Shown here: piece by piece, positions 27,375-40,195 of the stretch
Position numbering within the stretch: position 1 is the first letter of the stretch
Layout: each line of letters starts with the position of its first letter
Assembly: GCA_014529385.2 (NCBI GenBank)
Contig: CM043971.1
Coordinates: 24,173,769-24,237,768 of the forward strand
Direction: 5' to 3'
DNA from: Adiantum capillus-veneris
Lineage: Eukaryota; Streptophyta; Polypodiopsida; Polypodiales; Pteridaceae
DNA: 64,000 nt
Notes under the pieces: model-generated
What the model was told of the DNA's origin: nothing
What the model saw: the letters and a program-made list of their open reading frames with translations, nothing else
Database searches by the model: none
Translations under genes and position numbers: made by a program

Positions 27375-27880
27375 ACAAACATGTGTATGCAATTGTTGAT
27401 CTTCAAGCATTGTGATCGAAGATCACTTATGGCATGGAAGATTCGTGCAAGCCTCCAAAGAGAAGTTCATTGGGTAACATAGAGGGAAGTTCTTTATAGC
27501 CTTCAAAATGAAAAGTGAAGGCACCTTTTAAATGGCCTTTAAAAGTAAAATTAGTATGAGTGGTTACTGTTGAAATTTGAGGGTTGGAGTGAAACTCCAT
27601 GGCCTTCCCATAAATATGATAAATATAAATATAGTACTAAGTTGTTTTGACTTTACATTGGGTTGACTAAAAGCCTTTTCATTTTCTACCATCTTAGTAC
27701 TTACCCTTCACTTTTGGAATTCAAATTAAATTTTTTTTAAAATTATCTTTTAAATGAAGCAGAGTGTGACATGTGGAGGGTCTCTCCTTCCTTGAAAATT
27801 TTAAGATCCATTAAAGAGTATAGATTGGAAGTTTTCGTTTGCCTCCCCTCTAGTCAATTGTCCATGTTCAATTTCTAACC
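26946..27880. repeat. Spacer with (AC)n and (CT)n-(AC)n tracts
   Basis: (AC)n about 26947-26979; CT-AC about 27057-27129; (CT)n-(AC)n about 27306-27373. AT-rich non-coding sequence follows. Confidence 0.6.
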
Positions 27881-28330
27881 ACATCTTTTCTAGACCACTA
27901 TTCCGTCCTAGTATTCTAGTGTGTTGCTCTTTAATCTAGGTGCATTCATGAATTTTCAAAAGTTAACAACATTTATGTTCTGCTTCTTTATTTCTTAGAC
28001 TAGCTTTCCCTCATTTTGATCTCATGGCGAGATGGGACATAATAGACCACAACAAGTACTCCTTCAAAGTTGCTATTCTTGAAGAGGGGCATCTTGGAGA
28101 AAATTCTAGTGTGAAAAACCTATTATATTCTGGAAAATTGATGTTGGGCCCAAAACCCAACACTGTCCATTTTGGTTGCAATTATTGAATCACATATTGG
28201 ATGTAGCAATTGATTAGAAATATGTTGTAGTAGGATCTTCACGATACACACACACACACACCCACACCCACACACATACGTAATAAATATCTTTATGTAA
28301 TAAATAAGTATAGTGTCCAATGTCTAGTTT
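27880..28330 (+). pseudogene. Truncated copy of the Bet v 1-like gene (intron end plus exon 2)
   Basis: Aligns to 16765-17250: the 3' end of the intron, the TTTCTTAGACTAG acceptor region, then FPHFD with a 3-base-scale deletion disturbing the SIKAR block, then IIDHNKYSFKVAILEE-like codons. About 80 bases are missing near 28165, removing the FEYDES part, and the sequence resumes in the C-terminal helix region before the shared 3' flank. Exon 1 is absent. It cannot make a Bet v 1 fold. Confidence 0.75.
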
Positions 28331-28799
28331 TTTGTATTATAACCCCATGACATCAAATTGTTTCCATACATTCTTCAATTCATTAATTAATTACATCACC
28401 AGATTCCTCGCCCACGCTTCCTAAAAGCAAAAGACTTGAGCTTCAACTGTTCCCACGCAGTCCCTCCCCTCGGCGACACAATCGCCCCTCCACCTTCTCC
28501 CGTCCGTGCGTCTATCTCCCTCCCTCCATCTACAAAGACCATATTAGGTAAAGTGGGAAATCCCAATTCCCAGGTTGGACAACTTTCAATATATCATGTA
28601 CAAAATATAGAGATTTTGTCAAAAATTTGAGTTTTCTTAAGGTCTCATTCCACTTTATGCACATACAATACACAATGAAAACAACTAAAATACCATGGTT
28701 TCAATCAATTGGATTATTAGGAGACGAGTATATTGCATCCATTATCGTTGTCTATGTTCTACTCTCCTACCTACAACTTATCTCAACATGGAGAGCTTG

Positions 28800-31700
28800 G
28801 TTTCTAGGTCCACCACTTGTCCAAGTTAATGTAAAAGTGACTCAAGGTTCACAACTTGTGAAAGCAAGGATCCATTGAGGAATACAATCCACTTGGCTAT
28901 TTTTCCTTAATTTATTGCATGTGACATTCAAGCAAGGTCCACTTCTAATCTATAACTTCTTAATTTGAGGCATGGGGCATACATAAAATATGTAGCATAT
29001 GCTCTATTGCCTCATAGGAAGGTTGGTTTCAAGGTGCACTTATCCATGCTAGCCTATCTTGGAGAAATGATGGAGCTTGCTTCTCTCCTTGTTTCAATGG
29101 AGACTAGCTTGGACAAGTGGTGGACCTTTGCTTCTCTCTATGTTTCAATAGAGTTAGCTTGGACAAGTGGTGATCTTGGAACAAAACCCCCATGTAAAAC
29201 ATATCATGGGTATTCCAAGTGATTAGAAAGATTACCATTTAAGATATAACCTTATAGGTTGGACAAATGGAGCTTGGCTTGGAGAAATGGTGGACCTTTG
29301 ATTCTCTCCATGTTTCAATGGAGCCTATCTTGGAGAAATGGTGGAGCTTGCTTCTGTCCATGTTTCAATGGAGCCTAGCTTGAACAGTTGGTGGACCTTT
29401 GCTTCTCTCTATGTTTCAATAGAGTTAGCTTAGACACGTGGTGGATCTTCAAACTAAGCCAACTACTATCAATGTTTCCTAGCTTGGACAAGTGGTGGAG
29501 TGTTTCTCTACTCCATGTTTCAATGGATCTTAGCTTGGACAAGTGTTGGACCTTAAAACAAAAACCCCATGTACAACATAGAATGGATTTTCTAGATTTC
29601 AATGGAGTCTAGATTTAACAAATGGTGGAGCTTGTCTTCATCCATGTTTCAATGAAACTAGCTTGGACAAGTGGTGGACCTTGTAACAAACCCCCCATGT
29701 ACAACATATCATTGGTTTTCTAAGTGATGGGAAGGAATACCATTCAAGATATAAACTTATAGCTTGGATAAGTAGTTGACTTTAAAACCAAATTCATCAT
29801 AATACAATGAAATACAGGTTAGCCAATTCCTAAATCTTGAGACCAAACCTCCCATGCTATTAGAGATAATATATTGGATAAGTGGTGGACCTTCTATTAT
29901 TTTCCCATGCCTAGTTTAGACTACCGGTACACTTTGCAGCTATAAAGGTTGGACGAGTTGTGGAGCCTTGTTTCTATCCATGTTTTAATGGATCCTAGCT
30001 TGGACAAGTGGTGGACCTTGGAAAAAAGCTTCCATGTACAACATATATGAGGTTTTCCATGTTTTAATGGAACCTATCTTGGACAAATGGTGAAGCTTGC
30101 TTCTCTCCATGTTGATTTTGGAACTACCTTAGACAAGTGGTGGAGCTTTGCTTTTCTACTCTTCATAATACAATGAAGTATAGGTTGGTTACATGGTGAA
30201 TCTTAAGGCCAAACCTCCCATTTTACTAGAGATGATAGGTTGGACAAGTGGATCAACCTTCTATCATTTCTCCATGACTATATTGGACAATTAGTAGACC
30301 TAACATCTCTCTATGTTGTCTAGAGATAAGCTTGGACAAGTGATGGACCCTGCTTCTCTCTTCCCTTGGTTTACTAGTTTGAAGACTCAGTATATATACT
30401 TTCTTAGATCTAGCTTGAACAAGTGGTGGACCTTGTATCCACAATCTTAATTCATTACAAAAAAGTATATGAAAAAATAACATAGGAATCTTGGTTTGAA
30501 GGTCAAGCAATTAGGTTCCAAATGCACATAATAATATATTTTCCACCCATAATAAAAGAAAGTTAAATATGTTATTACCAAATTGACAAAGGTAACGTAC
30601 TCAAGAATTCTAGCTTTGCATCTTGTCAGATCTAAATCTTCATCAAGGCGACATGCATGTATACATCAACTTTCAAGCCATTCAAGAATACATGCACTTA
30701 GATTCCATAGTTTTGTTTTCAAAGTCTTTTAGGTTCTAAAACTCTTTCACATAAAGTATGTAATGACAAAATTCTTGAAGCAAACATTTGTGCCCAAGAA
30801 AAAGATCCCTCTCACATATTTAAAGTCCATGAATTCTCTGATCCATACTTACAAGTTTTATTTTGACATCAAACATCAATTCTCTCATAGTTACAAATAA
30901 ATGCAACCTCGATATGAATTGACAAAAAATGAATTTCTTTTACTATATGACCCAACATAGGCCCCAATCAAATAAAAAATGAGTCTCCAAAAATTTGGGT
31001 GCACTCTAGCAATACATCAGAGTCCCCTTACAATAGGATGCACTCCAATAGTACATTGAAGTCCCCTTAGAGTAGGGTGCACTCCATTCAAGTGTTCATA
31101 AAATTGACACACCTTTGTTTTTTTAAAAAAAGACTATATCAAATTATACAAATGTTGAAAGATACACACTAGAATAAAAAAAGCATCTTATGGCCATATT
31201 TATTCAATGCTTTCGTGTTGACAAGTACACACCAAGGACATAATTTGTCTCAGAATCACTATACTGATTTACAATTGTGTTGTATGTATAGACTCTCTTA
31301 TCTCTTGCATACAACCATCCTACCAACCATGGAATTATGGTTCTCTGCAAGAAGTTTTGAAGTTGCTCGGAAGTTTGCCTCCACATCTTTGGAAATATAA
31401 GATATGTCCCTGGCATGTTCCACATCACCCTATATGGAGTGTCATCAAAAATTAAGGTATTGTTTGCATCCAAATCCTCAAATATCTTCCAAATATCACT
31501 CAAATTTTTGTGATAAACCCTTGTAAATCCTAACATAATATTTGGATTTTGGCAATTTTTGTTACTCATAAACACCTTGAACTTGGTATACTGCTCAGGA
31601 AAACATTTTTGTGTGATGCGTTGCACCCTTGTTAAGTTATAGCAACTCCATATCCATAGCTCAAAGTATTCAGCACAAAAATCCAAAAAACTTTGTGCGT

Positions 31701-34700
31701 CTGGTCGCACCACATGATAAACTTCATCTTTATCCTCCACAAGTCGCATGTGTTGAGCCCAAGATGGCATAGAATCTCCATGTTTCATTTCAATTGTCTT
31801 GAGAAGTAACCCCTCTAGATCCAAGATAAGTACTCTTTTGATGTCCTTGAAAGAAGTGGTAGGTGATAAGGAGGTGATTCATTCCTTGGACAAGGTCTTG
31901 GAGGAGGTTGGATGGGTAATTCAATAGTTTTCTTCAATTTATGCCAGCATATAGCCAATCCATTTTTCTGTAATGGTTCTGAAATTAAAGAACAAGAACA
32001 CTTAATGCAAACACAACAATAGACATGAGTTTTACATTGTCTACCCTAAGGTTTTATTAGATACCAAAATCCATCTATGATCTACTCATTAATAGAAAGA
32101 AAGTCAAATTAAAATCCTGACTCTTTTTTATGCTACACTCTCTCTTAGTCTCAATACCATGGAGGTCAACTAGACTTAAGTCAACTAATAACTACTACTT
32201 GTTGTTAAAGGTATGCTTGAAGTGCATAAGGCTTAACCAATGCTCTAGTGTAGAATGGGTATTTAGGTCTCAAGGTCTACCACTTATCCAAGCAAAGATC
32301 CATTTAGATATGGAAACCCAATTTTTCTTAATATAATGATATAGAGTGGACAAGTGGTGAATCCTGAGACCAAACCACTCATGCTACTAGGGATAATAGG
32401 TTGGACAAGTGGTGGACCTTGAATGTAAACCCCCCATGTACAAAGTATCAGGGGTTTTGGGTATTTCAATCGACTCTAGCATCTTCGAGACATGGTGGAG
32501 CTTACTTCTCTCCATGTTTCAATGGAGTCTATCTTGGATAAATGGTGGAGCATCATTCTCTCCATGTTTCAATGGAGCCTAGCTTGGACAAGTGGTGGAC
32601 GTTTGTTTCTCTCTATGTTTGAACAGATTTAGCTTGGACAAGTGGTGGACCTTGGAACAAAATCCCCATGTAAAACATATCATGGACATTACAAGTGGTG
32701 AGAAAAAATACCATTCAATATATAACCTTATAGGTTGGACAAGTGGTGGACCTTAACACCCAATTATTATTAATATAATGACATAGAGTGGACAAGTGGT
32801 GAATCTTGCGACCAAACCTACTAGGAAAAGTAGGTTGGACAAGTGGTGGACCTTGAATTCAAACCCCCCATGTACAAAATATCACTCATGCTACTAGGAA
32901 TAATTTGGTATTAAGGTCCATGTTTCAATGGAGCCTAGCTTGGAAAAGTGGTGGACCTTTGTTTCTCTCTATGTTTCAATAGAATTAACTTGGACAAGTG
33001 GTGAACCTTGGAACAAAACCCCCATGTAAAGCATGTCATGGGCATTACAAGTGGTGAGAAAAAATACCATTCAAGGTATAACCTTATAGGCTGGACAAGT
33101 GGTGGACCTTAGCACCCAATTCCTCTTATTATAATGACATAGAGTGGAAAAGTGGTGAATTGTAAGACCAAACCTACTAGGGATAATAGGGTGGACAAAT
33201 GGTTGACCTTGAATGTAAATCACCCATGTACAAAATATCATGGGTTTTGCGTATTTCAATGGAGTCTAGCATCTAGGAGACATGGTGGAACTTACTTATG
33301 TCCATGTTTTAATGGAGCCTATCTAGGAGAAATGGTGGAGGTTCCTTCTCTCCATGTTTCAATGGAGCCTAGCTTGGACAAGTCGTGGACCTTTGTTTCT
33401 CTCTATGTTTAAATATGGTTAGCTTGGACAAGTGGTGGATCTTGGAATGAAACTCCCATGTAAAACATATCATGGGCATTTCAAGTGGCGAGAAAGGATA
33501 CCATTTAATATATAACCTTATAGGTTGGACAAGTGGTGGACCTTAACACAATATAATGACTCATGCTACTAGGGATAATAGGTTAAACAAGTGGTGGGCC
33601 TTGAAATAAAATCCCCTAGAGTGTTTCAATGGAACCTAGCTTGGAAACATGGTAAAGCTTGCTTCTCTCCATGTTTCAATGCAGCCTATCTTGGATAAAT
33701 GGTGGAGCATCATTCTCTCCATGTTTCAATGGAGCCTAGCTTGGACAAGTGGTGGACCTTTATTTCTCTCTATGTTTGAATAGAGTTATCTTGGAAAAGT
33801 GGTGGACCTTGGAACAAAACCCCCATGTAAAACATATCATGGGCATTACAAGTGGTGAGAAAAAATACCATTTAATATATAACCTTATAGGTTGGCCAAG
33901 TGGTGGACCTTAACAGCCAATTATTCTTAATATAATGACATAGAGTGGATAAGTGGTGAACTTGGGACCAAACCTACTAGGGAAATAGGTTCGACAAGTG
34001 GTGGACCTTGAATGTAAACCCCCCATGTACAAAATATCACTCATGCTACTAGAAATAATTTGGTATTAAGGTCCATGTTTCAATGCAGCCTAGCTTGGAA
34101 AAGTGGTGGACCTTTGTTTCTCTCTATGTTTCAATAGATTTAGCTTGGACAAGTGGTGGACCTTGGAACAAAACCCCCATGTAAATCATGTCATGGGCAT
34201 TACAAGTGGTGAGAAAAAATACCATTCAAGCTATAACATTATAGGTTGGACAAGTGGTGGACCTTAACACCCAATTCCTCTTAATATAATGACATAGAGT
34301 GGACAAGTGGTGAATCATGAGACCAAACCTACTAGGGATAATAGGTTGGACAAGTGGTGAACCTTGAATGTAAACCCCCCATGTACAAAATATTATGGGT
34401 ATTGGGTATTTCAATGGAGCCTAGCAACTTGGAGACATGGTGGAGCTTATTTCTCTCCATGTTTCAATGGAGCCTATCTAGGAGAAACAGTGGAGGTTCC
34501 TTCTCTCCATGTTTCAATGAGCCTAGCTTGGACAAGTGGTGGACCTTTCTTTCTCTATATGTTTTAATAGAGTTAGCTTGGACAAGTGGTGGACCTTGGA
34601 ATGAAACCCCCATGTAAAACATATCATGGGCATTTCAAGTGGTGAGAAAGGATACCATTTAAAATATAACCTTATAGGTTGGACAAGTGGTGGACCTTAA

Positions 34701-36860
34701 CACATAGTTCTTCTTAATATAATGACATAGAGTGTACAAGTGGTGAATCTTGAGACCAAACCACTCGTGCTACTAGGGATAATAGGTTGGACAAGTGGTG
34801 GACCTTGAATGTAAACCCCTCATGTACAAAATTATGGGTTTAGGGTATTTCAATGGAGCCTAGCTTGGAGACATGGTGGAGATTGCTTCTCTCAATGTTT
34901 CAATGGAACCTATCTTGGAGAAATGGTGGATCATCCTTCTCTCCATGTTTCAATGGAGCCTACCTTGGACAAGTGGTGGACCTTTGCTTCTCTCTATGTT
35001 TCAATAGAGTTAGCTTGGACAAGTGGTGGGTCTTGGAACAAAACCCCTTTGTAAAACATAGCATGGACATTACAAGTGATAAGGAAAAATATCATTCAAG
35101 ATATAACCTTACAGGTTGGAAAAGTGGTGATGGACCTTGACAAGTGGTGAAGGATACCATTTAAGATATACCCTTATAGGTTGGACAAGTGGTGGACCTT
35201 AACACCCAGTTATTCTTAATATAATGACATAGAGTGGATAAGTGGTGAATCTTAAGACCAAACCACTCATGCTACTAGGTATAATACGTTAGAGAAGTGG
35301 TAGACCTTGAATGTAAACACCCCATGTACAAAATATCATGGTTTTAGGGTGTTTCAATGGAGCCTAGAATCTTGGAGACATGGTAGATCTTGATTCTTTC
35401 CATGTTTGAATGGCACCTATCTTGGAAAAATGATGGAGGTTACTTCTCTCCATGCTTCAATGGAGCCTAGCTTTGACAAGTGGTGAACCTTTGCTTCTCT
35501 CTATGTTTGAATAGAGTTAGCTTGGACAAGTGGTGGACCTTTGCTTCTCTCTATGTTTAAATAGAGTTAGCTTGGACAATTGGTGGACCTTGGAATGAAA
35601 CCCCCATGTAAAACATATCATGGGCATTTCAAGTGGTGAGAAAGGATACCATTTAAGATATAACCTTATAGGTTGGACAAGTGGTGGACCTTAATACATA
35701 GTTCTTCCTAATATAATGACATAGAGTGTACAAGTGGTGTATCTTGAGACCAAACCACTCGTCCTACTAGGGATAATAGGTTAGACAAGTGGTGGGCCTT
35801 GAAATAAAACCCCCCATGTACAAAATAAAATGGGTTTAGGGTATTTAAATGGATCCTAGCTTGGAGACATGGTGGAGCTTTCTTCTCTCCATGTTTCAAT
35901 GAAGCCTATCTTGGAGAAATGGTGGAGCATCCTTCTCTCCATGTTTCAATATAGCTTAGCTTGGACAAGTGGTGGATCTTTGGTTCTCTCTATGTTTCAA
36001 TAGAGTTAGCTTGGACAAGTGGTGGACATTGAAACAAAACTCCCATGTAAAACATATCATGGGTAGTTCAAGTTGTGAGAAAAAAAACCATTTAAAATAT
36101 AACCTTATAGGTTGGACAAGTGGTGGACCTTAACACCCAATCCTTTTTAATACAATGACATAGAGTGGACAAGTGGTGAATCTTGAGACCAAAGCTATCA
36201 AGCTACTAGGGATACTAGGTTGGACAAGTGGTGGATCTTGAATGTACATCCCCTATGTACAAAATATCATGGGTTTAGGGTGTTTCAATGGAGTCTAGCA
36301 TATTGGAGACATGGTGGAGCTTGCTTCGCTCCATGTTTCAAGTGGTGGACCTTCAATTATTTTCCCATACCTAGTTTAGACAACCCATACACTTTGCAAC
36401 TCTAAAGGTTGGACGAGTGGTGGAGCTTTGTTTATTTCCATGTTTTAATGGATCCTAGCTTGGACAAGTGGTGGACCTTGGAAAAAAGTCCCCCCTGTAC
36501 AACATAGCTGAGTTTTTTCATGTTTTAATGGAAGAGAGATTTGACAAATGGTGGAGCTTGCTTATCTCCATGTGGATTTTAGAACTAGCTTGGACAAGTG
36601 GTGGAGCTTTGCTTTTCTACTCTTCATAATACAATGATGTATAGGTTGGTTACATGGTGAATCTTAAGGCCAAACCTCCCATCTTACTAGAGATGATAGG
36701 TTGGACAAGTGTTCAACCTTCTATCATTTCTCCATGCCTATAATTAGACAATTAGTAGAACTAGCATCTTTCTATGTTGTCTAGAGCTGAGCTTGGACAA
36801 GTAGTGGACCTTGCTACTCTCTTCCCTTGGTTTATTAGTTTGAAGACTCATTATATATAC
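28800..36860 (+). repeat. Satellite-like array A, core TTGGACAAGTGGTGGACCTT (forward orientation)
   Basis: From about 29.08 kb the core repeats every ~60-120 bp in the plus orientation, with companions CTCCATGTTTCAATGGAGCC, AACCCCCATGTAAAACATATC, GATATAACCTTATAGG and AATATAATGACATAGAGTGG in a regular order. Higher-order units are about 360-510 bp. The first copy, at 28.8 kb, is in the opposite orientation. An FCP1-like gene copy (31.2-32.0 kb) and about 0.7 kb of non-repeat DNA (30.5-31.2 kb) interrupt the array. ORFs reading the array (such as MDKWWTLN...) are by-products. Confidence 0.9.
31204..31978 (-). pseudogene. FCP1-like HAD phosphatase domain protein, copy B, frame broken
   Basis: Minus-strand exon after a good acceptor (CTTTAATTTCAG at about 31979). 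The first frame gives KNGLAICWHKLKKTIELPI and a Pro-rich stretch. Near 31860 the homology shifts by one base to KDIKRVLILDLEGLLLK and runs to TGA/TAA at 31204. HAD motifs of the FCP1/NIF family are visible: motif I DLEGLL (the second catalytic Asp is Glu), motif II region LWIWSCYN, the Lys of HKNLSDIWK, and motif IV IFDDTPYR. FCP1-type enzymes dephosphorylate the RNA polymerase II C-terminal tail; plants also have a poorly known DLNGLL/DLEGLL-type branch, to which this belongs. Substitution at motif I makes activity doubtful. If the shift is an assembly error the exon would be intact. Confidence 0.6.
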
Positions 36861-37600
36861 TTGCTTAGATCTATATAATTACTCATTAGTTAGGTTACAA
36901 GTAGGTATGTAATTTGTTAGCCTCAAGGGACTTTGAATATTGAATAGTAAGAAAGTCAAGTGCTGGTTTGAAGATCTTTTGCTTATCTAAACTAGACTCT
37001 AACTCAATAATAAGTCTCTTAAGTTCCACGAATTGTCCTATCTAGGCTCCAAAAGAGTCTTAATTGGTTTGTGCTAGATTCTAACTTCCTTGATGGGGTA
37101 GAATCCTAGAAAAATGAGGCACTATAAGTTTTACCTTAGCTCAAATGGATTTTCACTTAAACTAGACTGCAATTTGGCACTCTAGTATCTTTGTCTTGAT
37201 GGAGTTTAACACTAGATACATAGTAGTGATATTTAAGCTTCATGTCTCTTCACTTGATCGAGATATGAGACCATACTTTCAAGGTCACCACTTGTCTTAC
37301 CTAAAGACCAATGTGAGACATGGGAGCAAGAAAGCCATCCGATATTGTTTTAAGGACTATTACATAGACAATCAATAACTTAAGTAAAGCAAAAAGACTT
37401 GGATCTTTCACAATTAATAACTTAAGTAAAGCCAAAAAGACTTGGATCTTTGACAGTTTTTTTCAAACTAAAAAAGCACAATCTCATGCTAACAAAACTA
37501 TAAATCACAATTGAAAGTTTTGAACGAGAAAAAGATCAGCAATCTTATAAGAAGGATACTTTTCATTTCATTTGATGATTACAAACTAAAAGAAAGTCTC
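36861..37600. other. Spacer at the array A boundary
   Basis: AT-rich sequence without a supported gene. One degenerate core in the reverse orientation (AAGGTCACCACTTGTC) lies at about 37280, marking the switch of orientation. A small direct repeat (CAAT...AACTTAAGTAAAGC.AAAAAGACTTGGATCTTT) lies at 37372-37450. Confidence 0.6.
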
Positions 37601-39000
37601 TCAAGAAATTGATAAACAAAAAATGTAGGTGACTGCTTCATTATTTTGAGCAAAAATATCAAAATCTCTATTGATTGAGCTCCATCTAGTAGTATCCTTT
37701 GTAAGATCCTGCAAGAAGGAATAAAAAGAAAGATTTGTTAGATACCATGCACATGAGTGTTCAAGTATGTGTATCAAGAATATATGACATGTCACTAGTA
37801 CCTTAGGGTTGCTTTCTATCCAGCCTTAGAAGATTGTTCTCAGCTTTCACCTTATTTATATAAGCCTTTGCTGTGGTTGCCTTCAAAACTCCTTTTGTGT
37901 TACAACCCAATTGCCTAGCTAAAGTGGTCAATTGTGACGCCTTCATGCTTTCAATGGGTGTACGCTCCTTTGCTAAGATCTCTTGTATTTGGGCTCTTCT
38001 CATTTCATTGCGGTGGCTTGTGTCACTTGCATTTTCAATGATAGTTTCATCCTGTCACCTTTTGCAGGTGGTATTCTTCTTGTAAAGAACACCTTAGCTG
38101 ACCAAACATCATTTTTCTGCTTCCAATACTCCATGATTTGTTTGTATTCACTATCATTTGTCACTATAGGTTGTCCATAACGATTAGAAGCAATTAAATC
38201 ACGCACATCCCTTCTCTCATCAAGCTGAATCAAGTATGGCAGTAGCTCCTCCAAGAGCATATTGTCAACCATCTTCTCAGCATCAAATTGTGGTGGAAAA
38301 ATGCAATTGTTTGCTGGTGAAATACATCCCTTGTAAGGAGAGTCATCAATAAGCACTGTTCTTTGTGGATCACATTCAAACCCCATGGCAATTTTGGCTA
38401 GAGGCTTGAACATTGCCTCAACGTTTGGATTGTCGGGTCTAAACAATTTTTGAGTTTGAGCGGTGTAGCAAACATCTTGCGACCAAATTGCAAAGAAAGG
38501 CAATGTATCCTCAGCTAAGTTGTTTAGTGCTGCAAGGATTTGATACACATTATTCCTAGTAGCTGTCGACCAAATTGCAACATTAAACCTCTGTAAAATA
38601 GTCTTCAAGAATTGGATGCAACCTGGCCTGAGTATAATATATCTTTTTGAATCCATTTGCACTGAGTTGTGGTGTGAGGATGGTTGAGGGGAACGTTTCA
38701 ACAATAGACCATTTAAATCCAATATAATTGTAAGCATGGATTTCTCAACATCTACGCTACATGACGTAGTACCAATTGGCAATAGCTCGTGAGTGGACTT
38801 TTCAGTCTCTTTTGATGTATGTTGCATTTTTGAAGCATCGATTTCTTGGTTCTCATTATTGGAAGCTTGCTCAAGTTGCACAACACTAGACTCTAGTATA
38901 GAAATATCATCCATCTTGGGCACTTTAGAAACCATAGAATCTATGGATTCTATAGTTGTTGACTGAACCATAGGAGCATTATCCATCCCAGTTTGTGAAT
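37601..39000 (-). CDS. FCP1-like HAD phosphatase domain protein, copy A (partial, one apparent frameshift)
   Basis: The main exon starts at about 39000 after TTTTCTTAG and reads an acidic Ser-rich part, then MLTIILDLNGLLLKR (motif I with the second Asp replaced by Asn), YIILRPGCIQFLKTIL, VAIWSTATRNNVY (motif II region), KPLAKIAMGFE (motif III Lys) and TVLIDDSPYKG (motif IV). A one-base shift near 38045, in GCAAAAGGTGACAGG, moves the frame to DETIIENASDTSHRNEMRRA and a helical C-terminus ending RLDRKQP at 37803. A possible last exon at 37710-37601 (acceptor TTCCTTCTTGCAG) gives DLTKDTTRWSSINRDF. The 5' exons are not identified. The domain is of the RNA polymerase II CTD phosphatase type; the DLNGLL form occurs in a plant subgroup of unclear activity. 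Same strand as the SET and ParB-like genes upstream. Confidence 0.65.
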
Positions 39001-39642
39001 CTAAGAAAACACACACACAAATGGTATCTCAAAACCACTAGAATTTTATTCACCATATTTATATGTAGAACTCCTAGTAAGAAATTTATTTAAGGTAAAG
39101 TCGTTGTTAGAATCCTTGCAACCATTTTCAGCATTCGTACACCAAACACCACTTGTCTAAAATACAATCTACTAACTCAACATTTTCCATCCTACACTTT
39201 ATTAAAGATGAGTACTTAAAGTGAAAACTAAAAGCCACCCTTGTTGAGGAAACATGGATACAAGGTCCACCAAATGTCCAACCTAGACTACAAGCAAACA
39301 ATTAGAGATTTGGCTTAGATTTGGATTCAAAGGCCACCACTTATTCAAGTAAGATAACTCCACTTGTTTAAGACAGTAATGTTTGAAGCCCCACCACTTG
39401 TCCAACCTAGACATTGATTAAATTTTGGTAAGATTTATCACAAATCTAGAGTAGAATCAAGATTCTATGGCCAAGGTAGTCAAATAAGTTAGACAACACA
39501 CAAAGCATAAGAGCACTTTAGATTCTCGTTGAGCATAAACTAAACAATAATCAAATGTTATATTCACTTGAGATTTCATCCATGAAAAATGAAAATGATG
39601 CATGTACTTGAGATTTCCATCCATGTACAATACTTTACAATG
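39001..39642. repeat. Intergenic with scattered core-motif copies (reverse orientation)
   Basis: Degenerate copies such as AAGGTCCACCAAATGTCCAACCTAG (39268) and GCCCCACCACTTGTCCAACC (39388). No gene seen. Confidence 0.5.
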
Positions 39643-40195
39643 TCAAGTAAAGTTATAGTCAGCAAACAACTCTTCTCCTGCTTCAACTTGACAAATAGTC
39701 TCAATGCATACATGGCCATTCTTCTGACTTGATGTGTGAAGAGGTGCATTTATGCCAAGGTGGAAATTTGGATCAAATGTATAGCGTACGTTGGGACAGA
39801 CATTTGTACTGTGAGAACTATTTATATAGCCCGACACGTTTCCTTCTTCTACACAACCAATAATGTATGATTGATCTTCCTCTTCTTCTATGTTTGGATC
39901 CTCTAGAAGAGAATATTTATAAGCTCTTGGAAAATTTTGCATATCTTTTTCCAGTCTTGAAATCTATACTTATGCCCTCCATAGTTTAGAATAGTCAAAC
40001 CACTTTCCAGGGTAGTATGCACAAATAGCCCATAACCAGCTCCTTCAATACATGAAAGTCGCACTTCAAAATCCACACCGTTAATATGGAAAATTACATC
40101 TTTGGGAATAGGAAAAGTTGGTGTCCCAAAAGGATCTTCATGCCAATCATAGTGTGAAATACATCTAGTTTTTATATCACTTAACTCCTTTGTGT
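39643..40195 (-). pseudogene. SET-domain exon, one apparent frameshift
   Basis: The exon follows the acceptor CTTCTTTTTGCAG at about 40196. First frame: DVIFHINGVDFEVRLSCIEGAGYGLFVHTTLESG, with the N-SET Gly-rich strand (GAGYGLF), then LNYGGHKYRFQDWKK. After a one-base shift at about 39945 it continues QNFPRAYKYSLLEDP, an acidic stretch, GNVSGYINSSHSTNVCPNV (the place of the NHSC motif, here diverged to NSSHST) and VEAGEELFADYNFT with TGA. SET proteins are lysine methyltransferases acting mostly on histones. The conserved Tyr of the GEEL-x2-DY end is present but the AdoMet-binding NHSC motif is altered. The other exons were not found. It may be a relic or a sequence with an assembly indel. 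Confidence 0.65.
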
